64,000 nucleotides of DNA from Cutibacterium namnetense. GTDB lineage: Bacteria > Actinomycetota > Actinomycetes > Propionibacteriales > Propionibacteriaceae. How positions within the stretch are numbered: position 1 is the stretch's first letter; the number at the start of each line of letters is the position of its first letter. Below are positions 8,859-18,402 of the stretch, piece by piece. The position numbers were made by a program, and so were the translations under genes. Location of the stretch: positions 468,573 through 532,572 of the forward strand of contig NZ_LWHO01000001.1 in assembly GCF_001642025.1 (NCBI RefSeq), read 5' to 3'. The notes under the pieces are model-generated. The model saw only the letters and a program-made list of their open reading frames with translations, was not told the DNA's origin and searched no databases.

Positions 8859-10334
8859 TCAGGCCAGATCCAACCCTGGGTAGAGGGGGAAATTGCCCAG
8901 CAGCTCGTCGGCCGCGTCATGGACCTTCTGAGCCACACCGTCGGCAATCTGGTACTTGGCCTTGCCAGGCTTGCCAGTGGAGGCCGTCACCGGGGTGGTG
9001 GCTTTCAAGGTAGTGACGATGAGCTCGGCAACTTGATCGAATTCGTCGGATCCGAATCCGCGAGAGGTCAGTGCCGGGGTGCCGATGCGTATGCCAGAGG
9101 TGTACCAAGCGCCGTTCGGGTCAGCCGGAATGGAATTGCGGTTGGTGACCACACCTGAGTCCAGCAGGGCGGCCTCGGCCTGACGGCCTGTCAGCCCGAA
9201 GCTTGCGGTGACGTCGAGCAGGTTGATGTGGTTGTCAGTTCCGCCGGTGACGAGCTTGACGCCCCGCTTCATGAGTCCCTCGGCTAGCGCCTTCGAGTTA
9301 TCGGCGACGCGCTGGGCGTAGGTGCGGAAGGCCTGGGTGCGGGCTTCTGCCAGGGCGACGGCCTTGGCAGCCATGACGTGCGACAGCGGGCCGCCGAGCA
9401 CCATCGGGCAGCCGCGGTCGACGTCGTCGGCGTAGTCCTTGGTCGTCAGCACCATGCCGCCGCGCGGTCCCCGTAGAGACTTATGGGTCGTCGTCGTCAC
9501 GACCTGGGCGTGGGGAACAGGGTCCTCGTCACCAGTAAAGACCTTGCCAGCTACCAGGCCAGCGAAGTGGGCCATGTCGACCATGAGCACAGCACCGACC
9601 TCGTCGGCAATCTCGCGCATCGTTGCGAAATTCACGCGGCGCGGGTAAGCGGAGTATCCGGCGACGATGACAAGTGGCTTGAACTCGCGGGCGAGCTCGG
9701 CGACTTTGTCGTAGTCGAGCAGGCCAGTCTGCGGATCGGTGCCGTACGAGCGCTGGTCGAACATCTTTCCGGAGATGTTAGGGCGGAAACCATGGGTGAG
9801 GTGGCCACCCGTATCGAGGCTCATCCCGATCGCCCGCTGGTCATTGAAACGATGGCGCAGGGTATCCCAGTCAGCCTGAGTGAGGTCGTTGACGGTGCGG
9901 GCACCAAACTCTGACAGCGCCGGGGCCTCGATGTGGTGGGCGAGGATCGTCCAATAGGCGGTGAGATTGGCGTCAATGCCGGAGTGGGGCTGCACATAGG
10001 CGTGCTCGGCGCCGAACAGGGCGCAAGCATGCTCGGCGGCGATCGTCTCGACAGTGTCAACGTTTTGGCAACCGGCGTAAAACCGGTGGCCAGCAGTGCC
10101 CTCGGCGTACTTGTCAGAGAACCAGGTACCCATGGTCGCCAAAACTGGCAGGGACGCGTAGTTCTCGGAAGCGATGAGTTTGAGGGAATGACGCTGGTCG
10201 GTGAGCTCAGCACGGGTGGCCTCCGCGATCCGCGGTTCAACCTGCGCGATCGCGTCAAGCATGGTGCGGTAGGCCGGGGCTAGCTTCTCGGCAATGTCAC
10301 GGGCGGTGGGGTCGACGGCGCTGGACTCACTCAC
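8859..10334 (-). CDS. glyA: Serine hydroxymethyltransferase
   Basis: A PLP enzyme interconverting serine and glycine with tetrahydrofolate, supplying one-carbon units. Key sequence: [38 protein letters not shown] near residue 52, [13 protein letters not shown], and the PLP lysine in [15 protein letters not shown]. At 491 residues it is longer than the usual 415-430, because of an N-terminal extension and an insertion after the [12 protein letters not shown] motif; this long form is known in actinobacteria. It has its own hairpin terminator and an upstream gap, so it is probably monocistronic. Confidence 0.95.
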   Translation of the reverse strand: MSESSAVDPTARDIAEKLAPAYRTMLDAIAQVEPRIAEATRAELTDQRHSLKLIASENYASLPVLATMGTWFSDKYAEGTAGHRFYAGCQNVDTVETIAAEHACALFGAEHAYVQPHSGIDANLTAYWTILAHHIEAPALSEFGARTVNDLTQADWDTLRHRFNDQRAIGMSLDTGGHLTHGFRPNISGKMFDQRSYGTDPQTGLLDYDKVAELAREFKPLVIVAGYSAYPRRVNFATMREIADEVGAVLMVDMAHFAGLVAGKVFTGDEDPVPHAQVVTTTTHKSLRGPRGGMVLTTKDYADDVDRGCPMVLGGPLSHVMAAKAVALAEARTQAFRTYAQRVADNSKALAEGLMKRGVKLVTGGTDNHINLLDVTASFGLTGRQAEAALLDSGVVTNRNSIPADPNGAWYTSGIRIGTPALTSRGFGSDEFDQVAELIVTTLKATTPVTASTGKPGKAKYQIADGVAQKVHDAADELLGNFPLYPGLDLA

Positions 10335-10409
10335 GGATGGCTCCTGTCATGACGGGATGGTAGGCACGAATCTACTCGCCCCAGGAGCTGATTGGGGCTA
10401 TAGGCCGAA

Positions 10410-10434
10410 AGGACGGCGAGTGGCTTGCCGTCCT
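10410..10434 (-). terminator. Hairpin after the KDG kinase gene
   Basis: The arms AGGACGGC (10410-10417) and GCCGTCCT (10427-10434) form an eight-base stem just past the kinase stop on the minus strand. Only a short T-containing stretch follows, so termination strength is uncertain. Confidence 0.45.
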
Positions 10435-10447
10435 GCCATGAATCGGA

Positions 10448-11554
10448 TCAGCGTTTCACTCTTGCAGATCCGCCTGCCGCTAACGATTGCACTTCGCAGC
10501 GGCTGGCCATCGAGGTGTCGCCGGGGGTCGTCATGGCCAGAGCGCCGTGGGCGGCTCCCCACTCGACGGCCTTCTGCAGGTCTCCCGTGTCCATAAGGCC
10601 AGCCACCAGGCCAGCGGCGAAGGAGTCACCGCCGCCAACGCGGTCGAGGATCTCCAGGTCGGGGCGTTCGACCGAGCGAACTAAACCAGTGTCCTTCGAC
10701 CACGCGATAGCTGACCAGTCGTTACAACTAGCAGTACGCACCTGACGCAGGGTCGTAGCAACGACGGAGATATTCGGGAACTCCTCGACGACCTTGTCAA
10801 TCATGGTGGCATACGAGTCGACGTCGAGGTGGGAGAGGTTCTCGTCGTTGCCCTCCACCTCGAATCCTAGACACGCCGTGAAATCCTCCTCATTACCGAT
10901 CATGACGTCGACCAGCCTCGCTAGCTCGCGGTTGACGCGGCGTGCTTCCTCCTGGCCGCCGATCGATTTCCACAAGCTCGGACGGTAGTTGAGGTCGTAG
11001 GAGATGATGGTGCCGTTAGCGTGGGCGGCCGTCATGACAGCCTTCGCAGTCTGGGCGCTGGTCTGTGACAAAGCGGTGTAGATGCCACCGGTGTGCAGCC
11101 ATCGCACTCCCAGCTCACCGAAAAGACGGTCGACGTCGATGTCTTCGGCGCGTAGCTGGCTGGCAGCAGTGTGGCCGCGGTCGGAGACGCCCACAGCGCC
11201 ACGGACACCAAAGCCACGCTCGGTGAAGTTGAGCCCGGTACGCACTGTGCGGCCGACTCCGTCGGAGGGCACCCAGGTGATGAACTGGTCGTCGACCCCA
11301 CCGGCAGCAATGAGGTCACCGGCGAGGTGCCCAACCGGATCGTCAACCAGGCTGGTAATGACGGCGGCGTGTTTACCGAAGACGCGGGATAAGCCGCGAC
11401 TGACGTTGTATTCGCCGCCGCCCTCCCAGACGTCGAAGGACCGAGCAGTACGGATGCGACGCTCGCCCGGGTCGAGCCGCAGCATTACCTCACCAAGGGA
11501 GACGACGTCGTAACGGCACTGATCTGCGGGGCGAAGGGTGACTGGGCTGGTCAT
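10448..11554 (-). CDS. kdgK: PfkB-family sugar kinase, probable 2-keto-3-deoxygluconate kinase
   Basis: A 368-residue ribokinase-fold kinase. It shows the N-terminal SLGEVMLRLDP strand, the sugar-binding GGGEYNVSRGL motif, SYDLNYRPSLW and the PfkB signature DRVGGGDSFAAGLVAGL with the catalytic Asp. The neighbouring KDPG aldolase gene ends two bases before it, so the pair would phosphorylate 2-keto-3-deoxygluconate and split KDPG into pyruvate and glyceraldehyde-3-phosphate. That substrate assignment is from context and family resemblance. It is the second gene of the operon and lies next to the hyaluronan island. Confidence 0.85.
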   Translation of the reverse strand: MTSPVTLRPADQCRYDVVSLGEVMLRLDPGERRIRTARSFDVWEGGGEYNVSRGLSRVFGKHAAVITSLVDDPVGHLAGDLIAAGGVDDQFITWVPSDGVGRTVRTGLNFTERGFGVRGAVGVSDRGHTAASQLRAEDIDVDRLFGELGVRWLHTGGIYTALSQTSAQTAKAVMTAAHANGTIISYDLNYRPSLWKSIGGQEEARRVNRELARLVDVMIGNEEDFTACLGFEVEGNDENLSHLDVDSYATMIDKVVEEFPNISVVATTLRQVRTASCNDWSAIAWSKDTGLVRSVERPDLEILDRVGGGDSFAAGLVAGLMDTGDLQKAVEWGAAHGALAMTTPGDTSMASRCEVQSLAAGGSARVKR

Positions 11555-11556
11555 GA

Positions 11557-12198
11557 CTACTCCTTGACGATGTGGTGGGCGCTGTGGGCGGCTTCGCGGG
11601 CTAGGTTGGCGATGGCGTGGCTGTCGCGGGCGGCCACGGCGTCAGCCGGAGTGAGCCAGGTACCTCCGACGGCAGGAATATTGGGGCGAGAGAGGAAATC
11701 CGCGAGGTTGCGTGGCTTGACCCCTCCGGTGGGGACGAAGCGCAGGTGCGGGAAGGGACCTCCCAGCGACACGATGGTGGCTGCACCGCCGAAGATACCG
11801 GCTGGGAAGAACTTAAAAGTATCGAGCCCCATGTCGATTCCGGCCATAATTTCGGTCGGGGTGATGACCCCCGGCAGGACTGGTATGGCATGGTGTCGGC
11901 ACCGATCGACGACCTCGCGGGAGAGGCCGGGGGAGACGACGAAAGTTGCCCCGGCGCCCACCGCCTCATCGACCTGACGCGCGCTGATGACGGTTCCGGC
12001 GCCGACAATGATCCGGCCGTCGCTGGCCATGGACTCGATGGCGGCAGGGGCGGCATCAGTACGGAAAGTTACTTCGGCGACGGGAAGGCCGCCGACGACC
12101 AACCCGTCCGTGACGGCTGGGGTAGTGGCGGCGTCATGAATGACGACTACCGGGATGATGAGGTTCGCCAGGACTTTGTCGAGTGCTTCGTTGCTCAC
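11557..12198 (-). CDS. eda: KDPG/KHG aldolase
   Basis: A 213-residue class I aldolase. The motifs are PVAEVTFRTDAAPAAIESM (catalytic Glu region), IIVGAGTVISARQVDEAVGAGATFVVSPG, PVLPGVITPTEIMAGIDMGLDTFKFFPAG with the Schiff-base lysine in FKFFPA, and FVPTGGV. The GTG at 12198 is preferred over longer readings because GGAG lies seven bases upstream and the length then matches the family. It heads the eda-kdgK operon. A LacI-type operator stands in the shared upstream region, so it is probably induced together with uronate catabolism. Confidence 0.9.
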   Translation of the reverse strand: MSNEALDKVLANLIIPVVVIHDAATTPAVTDGLVVGGLPVAEVTFRTDAAPAAIESMASDGRIIVGAGTVISARQVDEAVGAGATFVVSPGLSREVVDRCRHHAIPVLPGVITPTEIMAGIDMGLDTFKFFPAGIFGGAATIVSLGGPFPHLRFVPTGGVKPRNLADFLSRPNIPAVGGTWLTPADAVAARDSHAIANLAREAAHSAHHIVKE

Positions 12199-12368
12199 TT
12201 GTGATCTCCGACGTTGGGGGTTTGTCAGATTTCTACGCCGGAGGCATCGATTGTCTCGAGGACTTGCCACGGTTTCCCGTGGTCGATCCAATCAGTGCCG
12301 TATCGGACGGTTGTGGATGGGGCGATTGACAGGTTTGTACCCCATTCAACCATGGACCTGACCTTCTG

Positions 12369-12384
12369 TGGTAAGCGCTTGCCG
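12369..12384. promoter_or_regulatory. LacI-type operator between eda and the SDR gene
   Basis: TGGTAAGCGCTTGCCG is a near-perfect palindrome with the central AAGCGCTT typical of LacI-family operators. It lies in the divergent region between the eda-kdgK operon and the SDR/flavoprotein operon and closely resembles the sites at 18284 and 18389. The LacI regulator in the same island is the likely ligand. Confidence 0.65.
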
Positions 12385-12448
12385 AAGACGTCGAGAACAG
12401 CAATACTGAGCATCACGCACGCCAACGATGTACGACGAGGGAGTCGGT

Positions 12449-13225
12449 ATGACGAAAGTTGCACTGGTCACCGGCGGGAACCGGGGCATTGGCCTAGCCA
12501 TCACCAAGGCGATGCTGTGCCATGGATACGCGGTCCAGATCCTGTCGCGAAGCCAACCATCGGCAGAGCTACTCGACGAGATGGCTCGGCTTGGTGAGGT
12601 CGGCCACACTAGAGGGGACGTCTCCGATCTATCGGTTCACGAGCGTTTTATCACTGACGCCGTGGCCAAATGGGGGCGCATTGACGTGCTCGTCAACAAT
12701 GCCGGAGTCGCGCCCGCCAGCCGCGACGATATCCTTAATGCCACCGTAGAATCCTTCGATCGTGTCATGGGGATCAACCTGCGCGGCCCCTACTTTCTTA
12801 CCCAAGCCGTAGCCCGAAAATTTATCGACCAACGTGGCACTGGCACTACCAACACCACTGACGGTCTTGCCGGGGCTATCGTCAACGTCGCATCGTGCTC
12901 CTCGGCGATGGCAAGCCTTAATCGTGGCGAATATTGCATTTCTAAGGCAGGAGTTTCCATGGCCACTCAGCTGTGGGCTGCGAGACTCGCCCCCGAGGGG
13001 GTCCTCGTCAATGAGGTGCGTCCCGGAGTCATCGCTACCGACATGACTGCGTCTGTCAAGGAGAAGTACGACCGACTGTTGGCTGAGGATTTGGCGCCAA
13101 TGCGAAGGTGGGGCCTTCCAGAGGACGTTGCAGCAGCAGTCGTTGCTCTGGCTATCGGGTCGATGAGGTATTCGGTCGGCGAGGTGATCAACGTCGATGG
13201 CGGCATGCACATCGCGAGACTGTGA
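12449..13225 (+). CDS. SDR-family oxidoreductase (KduD-like candidate)
   Basis: A 258-residue short-chain dehydrogenase. The NAD(P) motif ALVTGGNRGIGLAI is at residue 5, NNAGVAP follows, and the catalytic Ser-Tyr-Lys set is in NVASCSSAMA and YCISKAG; the end GEVINVDGGMH is standard. ATG 12449 is preferred to the ATG seven codons earlier because GAGGGAG is six bases upstream. With eda and kdgK across a shared operator it could act as the 2-dehydro-3-deoxygluconate 5-dehydrogenase step of uronate breakdown. That role is inference; other sugar or polyol oxidations are possible. It overlaps or abuts the next gene. Confidence 0.85.
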   Translation: MTKVALVTGGNRGIGLAITKAMLCHGYAVQILSRSQPSAELLDEMARLGEVGHTRGDVSDLSVHERFITDAVAKWGRIDVLVNNAGVAPASRDDILNATVESFDRVMGINLRGPYFLTQAVARKFIDQRGTGTTNTTDGLAGAIVNVASCSSAMASLNRGEYCISKAGVSMATQLWAARLAPEGVLVNEVRPGVIATDMTASVKEKYDRLLAEDLAPMRRWGLPEDVAAAVVALAIGSMRYSVGEVINVDGGMHIARL

Positions 13226-13239
13226 ACAAGGTGCGTGAC

Positions 13240-15261
13240 ATGGATCACTCCACGATGTGCCTCGAAGGCCTCGAAGTACCCGTCGTTCAAGTCAACACTG
13301 TCGTCATCGGCACCGGGTCTGCCGGGTATTGCGCTGCTGACCGGTTGGCCCAGTTTGGTCAGGATGACGTCATCGTCGTTGCCGACAAGGTTAACGCCGG
13401 GACATCGCGCAATGCAGGCTCCGACAAACAGACTTACTACAAGCCGACCCTGTCAGGGAATGGGCCCGACTCGGTGGGAGCGATGGCCCGTACGCTCTTT
13501 GACGGGGGAGCCATGGATGGGGACATTGCCTTAGTTGAGGCTGCGATGTCGGCGCGCTGTTTCTATAACCTTGTCGAGGCCGGCGTCGAGTTCCCCAGTG
13601 ATCGCTACGGGCAATTCTCCGGTTACAAGACCGACCACGATCCGCGGCAGCGAGCCACCTCGGCGGGGCCGTTCACCTCCCAATCGATGGTCGAACATCT
13701 CGAGCAGCGGGTACGGTCACACCACACACCGGTCTTCGGAGCGATACGCCTTGTCGACTTGCTCGTTGATCGTTCGGGGGAGACCCCCCGATGTGTGGGA
13801 CTGCTGGGTTTGCGCCGTGATGTCGCTGTCGGCCAGGGTTACCCTTTTATCCTCATTGCAGCCCGAAATGTCGTCCTCGCTACCGGAGGACCTGCAGGAA
13901 TGTTCGCTGACTCAGTATGGCCGCACGGGCAATGGGGAGCCATGGGGGCTGCCCTGCGGGCCGGAGCGGTAGGTCACAACCTACCGGAGTTTCAATTCGG
14001 TCTGTCCTCTTTGCGTCCCCGATGGAACGTGTCTGGAACGTATATGCAGGTGGTGCCGTCCTTCGTCTCGGTGGATCCCGACGGCACTGAGCATGCTTAC
14101 TTGTCTGAGGTCATCAACGACCCTGGTGCATTAACCAGTCTCGTCTTCCGCAAGGGCTACCAGTGGCCGTTCGACGTCGACAAGGTCCGCGACGGATCAA
14201 GTTTTATCGACATTCTCACATACCGGGAGACGGTGATGCGGGGGCGCCGGGTGTTCCTTGACTTTCGCGTCAACCAGCCTGGGTGGGACCCGCATCGTCT
14301 CGACGATGAGGCTCGACGCTACCTGAAATCGGCCGGAGTCTTTGACTTGCCGAGCCCCGTCGAGCGGTTGCGTCACATGAACCTCCCCGCCTACGAGCTC
14401 TACCTGAACCGCAATCCAGGGATCGACCTGGCCTCTAAGCGTTTGGAGATCGGGGTGTGCGCCCAGCACAACAATGGTGGTATCGACGTCAACGCGTGGT
14501 GGCGTTCCTCCATCGACGGCCTGTACGTGGTCGGTGAGGCGGCCGGAGCCCACGGAGTGGCGCGTCCAGGTGGTGCGGCTCTCAACTCAGCTCAGGTGGG
14601 CGCTACCCGAGCGGCACAGTGGATCGCAGCTCACGAGAGCGGCGAGATGCCTATTGACGACACCTGGTGGGCCTTGGCCACGGCTACCCTTACCGCGGCC
14701 GTTGACCTGCTTGATGGAGCCTGCTTTCGTAAAGGCGCTGATGCCAGCCCCATAGACTCCATCATGGCCGTGTCGACCAGGGCTATGAGTGACCATGCCG
14801 GTCTCGTGCGCTCGCGCCAGGGTTTGGAACATCTCCAGGGTCGGATCGACCGGTGGCGTCGTCAACTCGTCAACGAGTGCTGTGTTGATCCGTCCAATCG
14901 TCGCAGCGTTGATCGGCTCTTCCTCGTCCGAGACATCCTCGATGCCCAGGCTGTCTACGTGGCGGCCATGATTGATTATCTGGACCATGGGGTCGGTTCA
15001 CGCGGATCGGTGCTCTACACCGATCCCGATGGGGCTCTTCCCGTCTCGTGGTGGTCCGACGGCAGCCAACTCGACGTCGAGGAGATCTTTCGTCATCGCC
15101 TCGACTCCAGACAACACCACGGTGTGACCCAACGGGTGTGGCTAGCTCCAGACGGCCACGAATATGGTATTCAGTGGGATCCTGTGCGTCCGATACCCGG
15201 CGAGGACGAGTTCTTCGAGAATGTCTGGAGAGGCTACCGCAAGGATCACAACATTCACTGA
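13240..15261 (+). CDS. FAD-binding oxidoreductase, SdhA/FrdA-like
   Basis: About 673 residues. The FAD motif NTVVIGTGSAGYCAADRL has Gly24, Gly26 and Gly29, with a second FAD contact region NVVLATGGPAG and the C-terminal flavin-site sequence GLYVVGEAAGAHGVARPGGAALNSAQVG. The overall plan matches the succinate dehydrogenase/fumarate reductase flavoprotein superfamily, but no iron-sulfur or membrane subunit gene is next to it. An alternative GTG at 13222 would overlap the SDR stop; ATG 13240 has AAGG upstream. Context in the uronate island suggests oxidation or reduction of a sugar-acid intermediate. The substrate is not known to me. Confidence 0.8.
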   Translation: MDHSTMCLEGLEVPVVQVNTVVIGTGSAGYCAADRLAQFGQDDVIVVADKVNAGTSRNAGSDKQTYYKPTLSGNGPDSVGAMARTLFDGGAMDGDIALVEAAMSARCFYNLVEAGVEFPSDRYGQFSGYKTDHDPRQRATSAGPFTSQSMVEHLEQRVRSHHTPVFGAIRLVDLLVDRSGETPRCVGLLGLRRDVAVGQGYPFILIAARNVVLATGGPAGMFADSVWPHGQWGAMGAALRAGAVGHNLPEFQFGLSSLRPRWNVSGTYMQVVPSFVSVDPDGTEHAYLSEVINDPGALTSLVFRKGYQWPFDVDKVRDGSSFIDILTYRETVMRGRRVFLDFRVNQPGWDPHRLDDEARRYLKSAGVFDLPSPVERLRHMNLPAYELYLNRNPGIDLASKRLEIGVCAQHNNGGIDVNAWWRSSIDGLYVVGEAAGAHGVARPGGAALNSAQVGATRAAQWIAAHESGEMPIDDTWWALATATLTAAVDLLDGACFRKGADASPIDSIMAVSTRAMSDHAGLVRSRQGLEHLQGRIDRWRRQLVNECCVDPSNRRSVDRLFLVRDILDAQAVYVAAMIDYLDHGVGSRGSVLYTDPDGALPVSWWSDGSQLDVEEIFRHRLDSRQHHGVTQRVWLAPDGHEYGIQWDPVRPIPGEDEFFENVWRGYRKDHNIH

Positions 15262-15390
15262 CCATGCGACGTCCATTGATCACGTCCGAGTGACGATGGA
15301 GGATCCCTCTGACTCAAGGCCCCACAGGCGTCGCAGAAAACTAGCACCATACTCTCGGAATACACAAGTCGCAACGATGAAGGAGAAATC

Positions 15391-16047
15391 GTGGCATCCA
15401 TCAGGATTCTTTCCGGCCATGGTCGCTACACCGATCCATGGCACCCCTTCGCTGAGAGTTCGTCGGCGATTCGCGATATCCTCCGGGGCGCCGGTTATCG
15501 TGTGGAGGTGCGTGACGACGACCCGTCCTGTCTGTCGGGTCTGGACGATCTCGACCTGGTCATCGTTAACCTCGGAGGCAACGTAGAGGTGGCACTGGAG
15601 TATGACGGTAAATGGGCTGCCGCTCAGCACGATTTCGGGCAGTGGATTCGTGACGGGGGTCGGGTCCTGGCTGTCCACACTGCCGCGAATTGCTTCCCTG
15701 ACTGGTCTGACTGGCCCGAGCTTTTGGGGGGCCAGTGGGTGCGCGGTACCAGCTGGCATCCGCAACGGTGCATTGCCACTTTCGAGAAGGTTCCCGGTGC
15801 CGAGGGGCACTCGGTCTGGCAGGGACTCGATGTTGTCACCGCCTACGACGAAAGGTACTCTGACCTCGACGTTCACGAGGACTCCGTCCCCCTCATCCAT
15901 CACGAACTCAGCGAACAATGGCAGGTGATGGGTTGGGCTCATGGGAGCAACGTCGTCTATGACGCCATGGGTCACGATAGACGCTCCTATATGTCGGAAA
16001 CCCGACGCAGGTACCTGCTTAACGAGGTGGAGTGGTTGTTGGGGTGA
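15391..16047 (+). CDS. ThuA-like domain protein
   Basis: A 218-residue protein with the glutamine-amidotransferase-like fold of the ThuA (trehalose utilisation) family: IRILSGHGRYTDPWHPF, DLDLVIVNLGG, GGRVLAVHTAANCFPDWSDW and the late RYSDLDV and VPLIHH motifs. The GTG at 15391 has AAGGAG six bases ahead. ThuA-family proteins often sit with Gfo/Idh/MocA oxidoreductases and sugar-isomerase-like proteins and in described cases take part in keto-sugar metabolism. Those partners occur just downstream on the other strand. The actual reaction here is unknown. Confidence 0.8.
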   Translation: MASIRILSGHGRYTDPWHPFAESSSAIRDILRGAGYRVEVRDDDPSCLSGLDDLDLVIVNLGGNVEVALEYDGKWAAAQHDFGQWIRDGGRVLAVHTAANCFPDWSDWPELLGGQWVRGTSWHPQRCIATFEKVPGAEGHSVWQGLDVVTAYDERYSDLDVHEDSVPLIHHELSEQWQVMGWAHGSNVVYDAMGHDRRSYMSETRRRYLLNEVEWLLG

Positions 16048-16214
16048 CGTTTCATATCCCGTGATGACGCGTCGCGGGTGATGCCGTTACGGACGAAATG
16101 GATACCTGGTCGCGTGATAATAGGTACCCACCATGTTAGTTCCATTATCGCGTGTGGTGATGATTTACATGCCGACGGTTCACAAGATGAATCCATGGAC
16201 GAGTATGGACACGG

Positions 16215-17054
16215 TCACAGATATGGCTCGACGAGGTCCACGTATCGTGCGGAAATGGCGTCGACGATCTGGCGGACGGGCTGAATCCACAGGTTCTCGT
16301 TGAAGATTTCGACTTCAACGGGGCCGGTGTATCCGGCCTCGGACACCCATCTTGTGATAGTGGGGAAGTCGATGTATCCGTCCCCTGGTAAACCCCTGGA
16401 ATTAAGAGTATTTGCAGTCAGCGGAAGGATCCAATCACATATCTGATATGTCGAGATGCGACCTTGGCGCCCAGCTCGCTCGATGGACTCATGTGCATCT
16501 GGATCCCACCAGATGTGGTATGTGTCGACAACGACGCCAACCTCCTCGGGTTCGAACTGTTCGGCTATGTCCAGGGATTGTCCGATGGTGGCGAGGACGC
16601 CACGGTCTGCGGTGAACAGGGGGTGCATTGGCTCCAGTGCCAGACGCACACCATGGTCGTGAGCGATAGGAACCAGATCGCCCAAGCGTTGGGCGACCCG
16701 CTCGCGGGCCGAGACGAGGTTCTTGTCCCCGGCGGGCAGCCCACCGACGACCATGACGAGTTCCCGAGCCCCCAGCGCCTCGGCCTCCTCGATCGCTCGC
16801 GTGTTCTCGACAATGGCCCGGGACCGGGAATCGGGTTCGGTAGCGGTGATGAAACCACCGCGGCACACCGTCGAGACACTCAGCCCCACGGCGGAGATGA
16901 TCTTGGCGGCATCGGCGGATCCCACCTCTTGGATGCGATTACGCCAGGGTCCGATCCATCCCAGACCCGCTTCGGCACACGCCGACGCGCACTCGGCCAA
17001 GGACGCGTATTTGGCTGTCGCGGTGTTAAGCGACAGCATCGACAGATCACCCAC
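16215..17054 (-). CDS. Sugar phosphate isomerase/epimerase-like TIM-barrel protein
   Basis: A 279-residue AP-endonuclease-2/xylose-isomerase-like TIM barrel. Probable metal ligands are visible: Glu in LALEPMHP, Asp and His in VVVDTYHIWWD, Asp in QICDW and Glu in VEVEIFNE. The GTG at 17054 directly follows the TAA of the Gfo/Idh/MocA gene, so the two are translationally linked; an ATG five codons in is possible. Family members include keto-sugar isomerases, epimerases and glycoside-eliminating lyases. The tight pairing with a Gfo/Idh/MocA dehydrogenase supports a role on an oxidised sugar. Confidence 0.85.
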   Translation of the reverse strand: MGDLSMLSLNTATAKYASLAECASACAEAGLGWIGPWRNRIQEVGSADAAKIISAVGLSVSTVCRGGFITATEPDSRSRAIVENTRAIEEAEALGARELVMVVGGLPAGDKNLVSARERVAQRLGDLVPIAHDHGVRLALEPMHPLFTADRGVLATIGQSLDIAEQFEPEEVGVVVDTYHIWWDPDAHESIERAGRQGRISTYQICDWILPLTANTLNSRGLPGDGYIDFPTITRWVSEAGYTGPVEVEIFNENLWIQPVRQIVDAISARYVDLVEPYL

Positions 17055-18245
17055 TTATGCCTCCACAGTAATCTCGGGGACGTTGATACGACGCCCCTGC
17101 TCTGCCGAGAGCAGACCAAGCTGGGCCAGCTGAACACCGCGTGCCCCCGAAACCAGGTCGAAACGGTGTCTGCTACCGGCGGCAACGTCAATGAGATATT
17201 CCTCCCACTGCGCTTTGAATCCGTTCTCGATTGAGCCATCTGGGGCAGTTCCGTTGCTGGGGACCCTTTGCCACATGGACATGTAGTCGTGGATGTCAGG
17301 CAGGTCGGGGTTCCAGGTGGGCCGGGGAGTAACGCCGCGCGGCTGGCAGACGCATTCGAATAGCCCTGCCACGGCCGAACCGGCGGTGCCGTCGATTTGG
17401 AATTCGACCAGTTCTTCGCGGAACACGCGGGTGTCCCAGGAGGAGTTCATCTGCACGACGACCGGATCCCCCGATGATGTCGTGGCGTTGAAGATGGCGT
17501 AAGCCGCATCGTCGGCGTCGGCGGTGTAGATCTTTCCGGCCTCGTCGATCCGCTCGCTGATATGGGTGGCGGTTTGAGAGTAGACGTCGTGGATTGGGCC
17601 GATGAGGCCCTCGATGACGTAGCTCCAATGCGGGAACATGTCGGTGGTAATGCTGCCGCCGGAGGTCTTGCGATAATTCCAGGATGGACGTTGGGCGGGG
17701 ATGTCGGTGCCCTCCCAGACCCAGTAGCCGAACTCCCCACGCATGGAAAGGATGCGTCCAAAGAATCCCATATCGACTAGGCGACGCAGCTTCACTAGCC
17801 CGGGAAGGTAGAGCTTGTCGTGGACGACTCCGTCAATGATGCCGCGACGACGTGCGAGGGTGGCCAGCTCAATGGCTTGGTCAAGGGTTCCGGCGGTGGG
17901 TTTCTCGGTGTAGACGTGTTTTCCAGCCTCGATGGCCTGGCGCAAGGCTTGATGTCGTCGCGAGGTTGTTTGGGCATCGAAGTAAACGTCGACGTCGTCG
18001 CGGGTCATGACGGTGTCGATGTCGGTGGAAATCTCCTCGAGTCCGTGAGTCTGGGCGATATGACGCAGTTTCGCCTCGTTGCGCCCGACGAGGATGGGCT
18101 CGACCTGGATCGTCGTGCCGTCGGGGGCTGTGACGCCCCCCTGATCCCGAATGGCGAGGATCGATCTGACGAGATGTTGTCGGTACCCCATGCGACCCGT
18201 CACACCGTTCATCGCGATGCGGATGGTCCTGTCGGTCTGCGTCAT
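17055..18245 (-). CDS. Gfo/Idh/MocA-family oxidoreductase
   Basis: A 396-residue NAD(P)-dependent sugar dehydrogenase. The Rossmann start RIAMNGVTGRMGYRQH replaces the more common GxGxxG with GVTGRMG. The catalytic-site lysine is in HVYTEKPTAGT, and the second domain contains GGSITTDMFPHWSYVIEGLIG, with the conserved D-x-x-x-H pattern. ATG 18245 is preferred to 18272 because AGGAG lies seven bases before it. It is the first gene of a two-gene operon with the TIM-barrel protein, divergent from the sugar-binding protein gene, with LacI-type operators between them. Oxidation of a pyranose hydroxyl (often C3) is the family theme; the substrate is unassigned. Confidence 0.88.
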   Translation of the reverse strand: MTQTDRTIRIAMNGVTGRMGYRQHLVRSILAIRDQGGVTAPDGTTIQVEPILVGRNEAKLRHIAQTHGLEEISTDIDTVMTRDDVDVYFDAQTTSRRHQALRQAIEAGKHVYTEKPTAGTLDQAIELATLARRRGIIDGVVHDKLYLPGLVKLRRLVDMGFFGRILSMRGEFGYWVWEGTDIPAQRPSWNYRKTSGGSITTDMFPHWSYVIEGLIGPIHDVYSQTATHISERIDEAGKIYTADADDAAYAIFNATTSSGDPVVVQMNSSWDTRVFREELVEFQIDGTAGSAVAGLFECVCQPRGVTPRPTWNPDLPDIHDYMSMWQRVPSNGTAPDGSIENGFKAQWEEYLIDVAAGSRHRFDLVSGARGVQLAQLGLLSAEQGRRINVPEITVEA

Positions 18246-18283
18246 TGGTGTCTCCTGCGAGATTGGCCGCACCGCCCTTGGTG

Positions 18284-18299
18284 TGGCAAGCGCTTTCCA
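18284..18299. promoter_or_regulatory. LacI-type operator
   Basis: TGGCAAGCGCTTTCCA is an imperfect palindrome matching TGGnAAGCGnTTnCCA. It is about 40 bases upstream of the oxidoreductase start, a position that would block its promoter. Confidence 0.7.
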
Positions 18300-18388
18300 T
18301 CATAGACACGATGGGAAGCTTCGTCAATATGTGGTGATGATGCTCTGTCACCTGCGATGGTGGCGGTCAGCTCCCTGAGTCAATGGTG

Positions 18389-18402
18389 GGTAAGCGGTTT
18401 CC
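18389..18402. promoter_or_regulatory. LacI-type operator
   Basis: GGTAAGCGGTTTCC, flanked by TG and AT, matches the island's operator pattern and lies about 140 bases before the sugar-binding protein gene. Confidence 0.65.

Noticed and set aside
8648-8947. Minus-strand frame overlapping the end of glyA
   Set aside because: It overlaps glyA out of frame and spans the glyA terminator hairpin.
12267-12282. Short inverted repeat CCACGG/CCGTGG in the eda leader as a second operator
   Set aside because: It lacks the AAGCG core shared by the other sites and is short enough to occur by chance.
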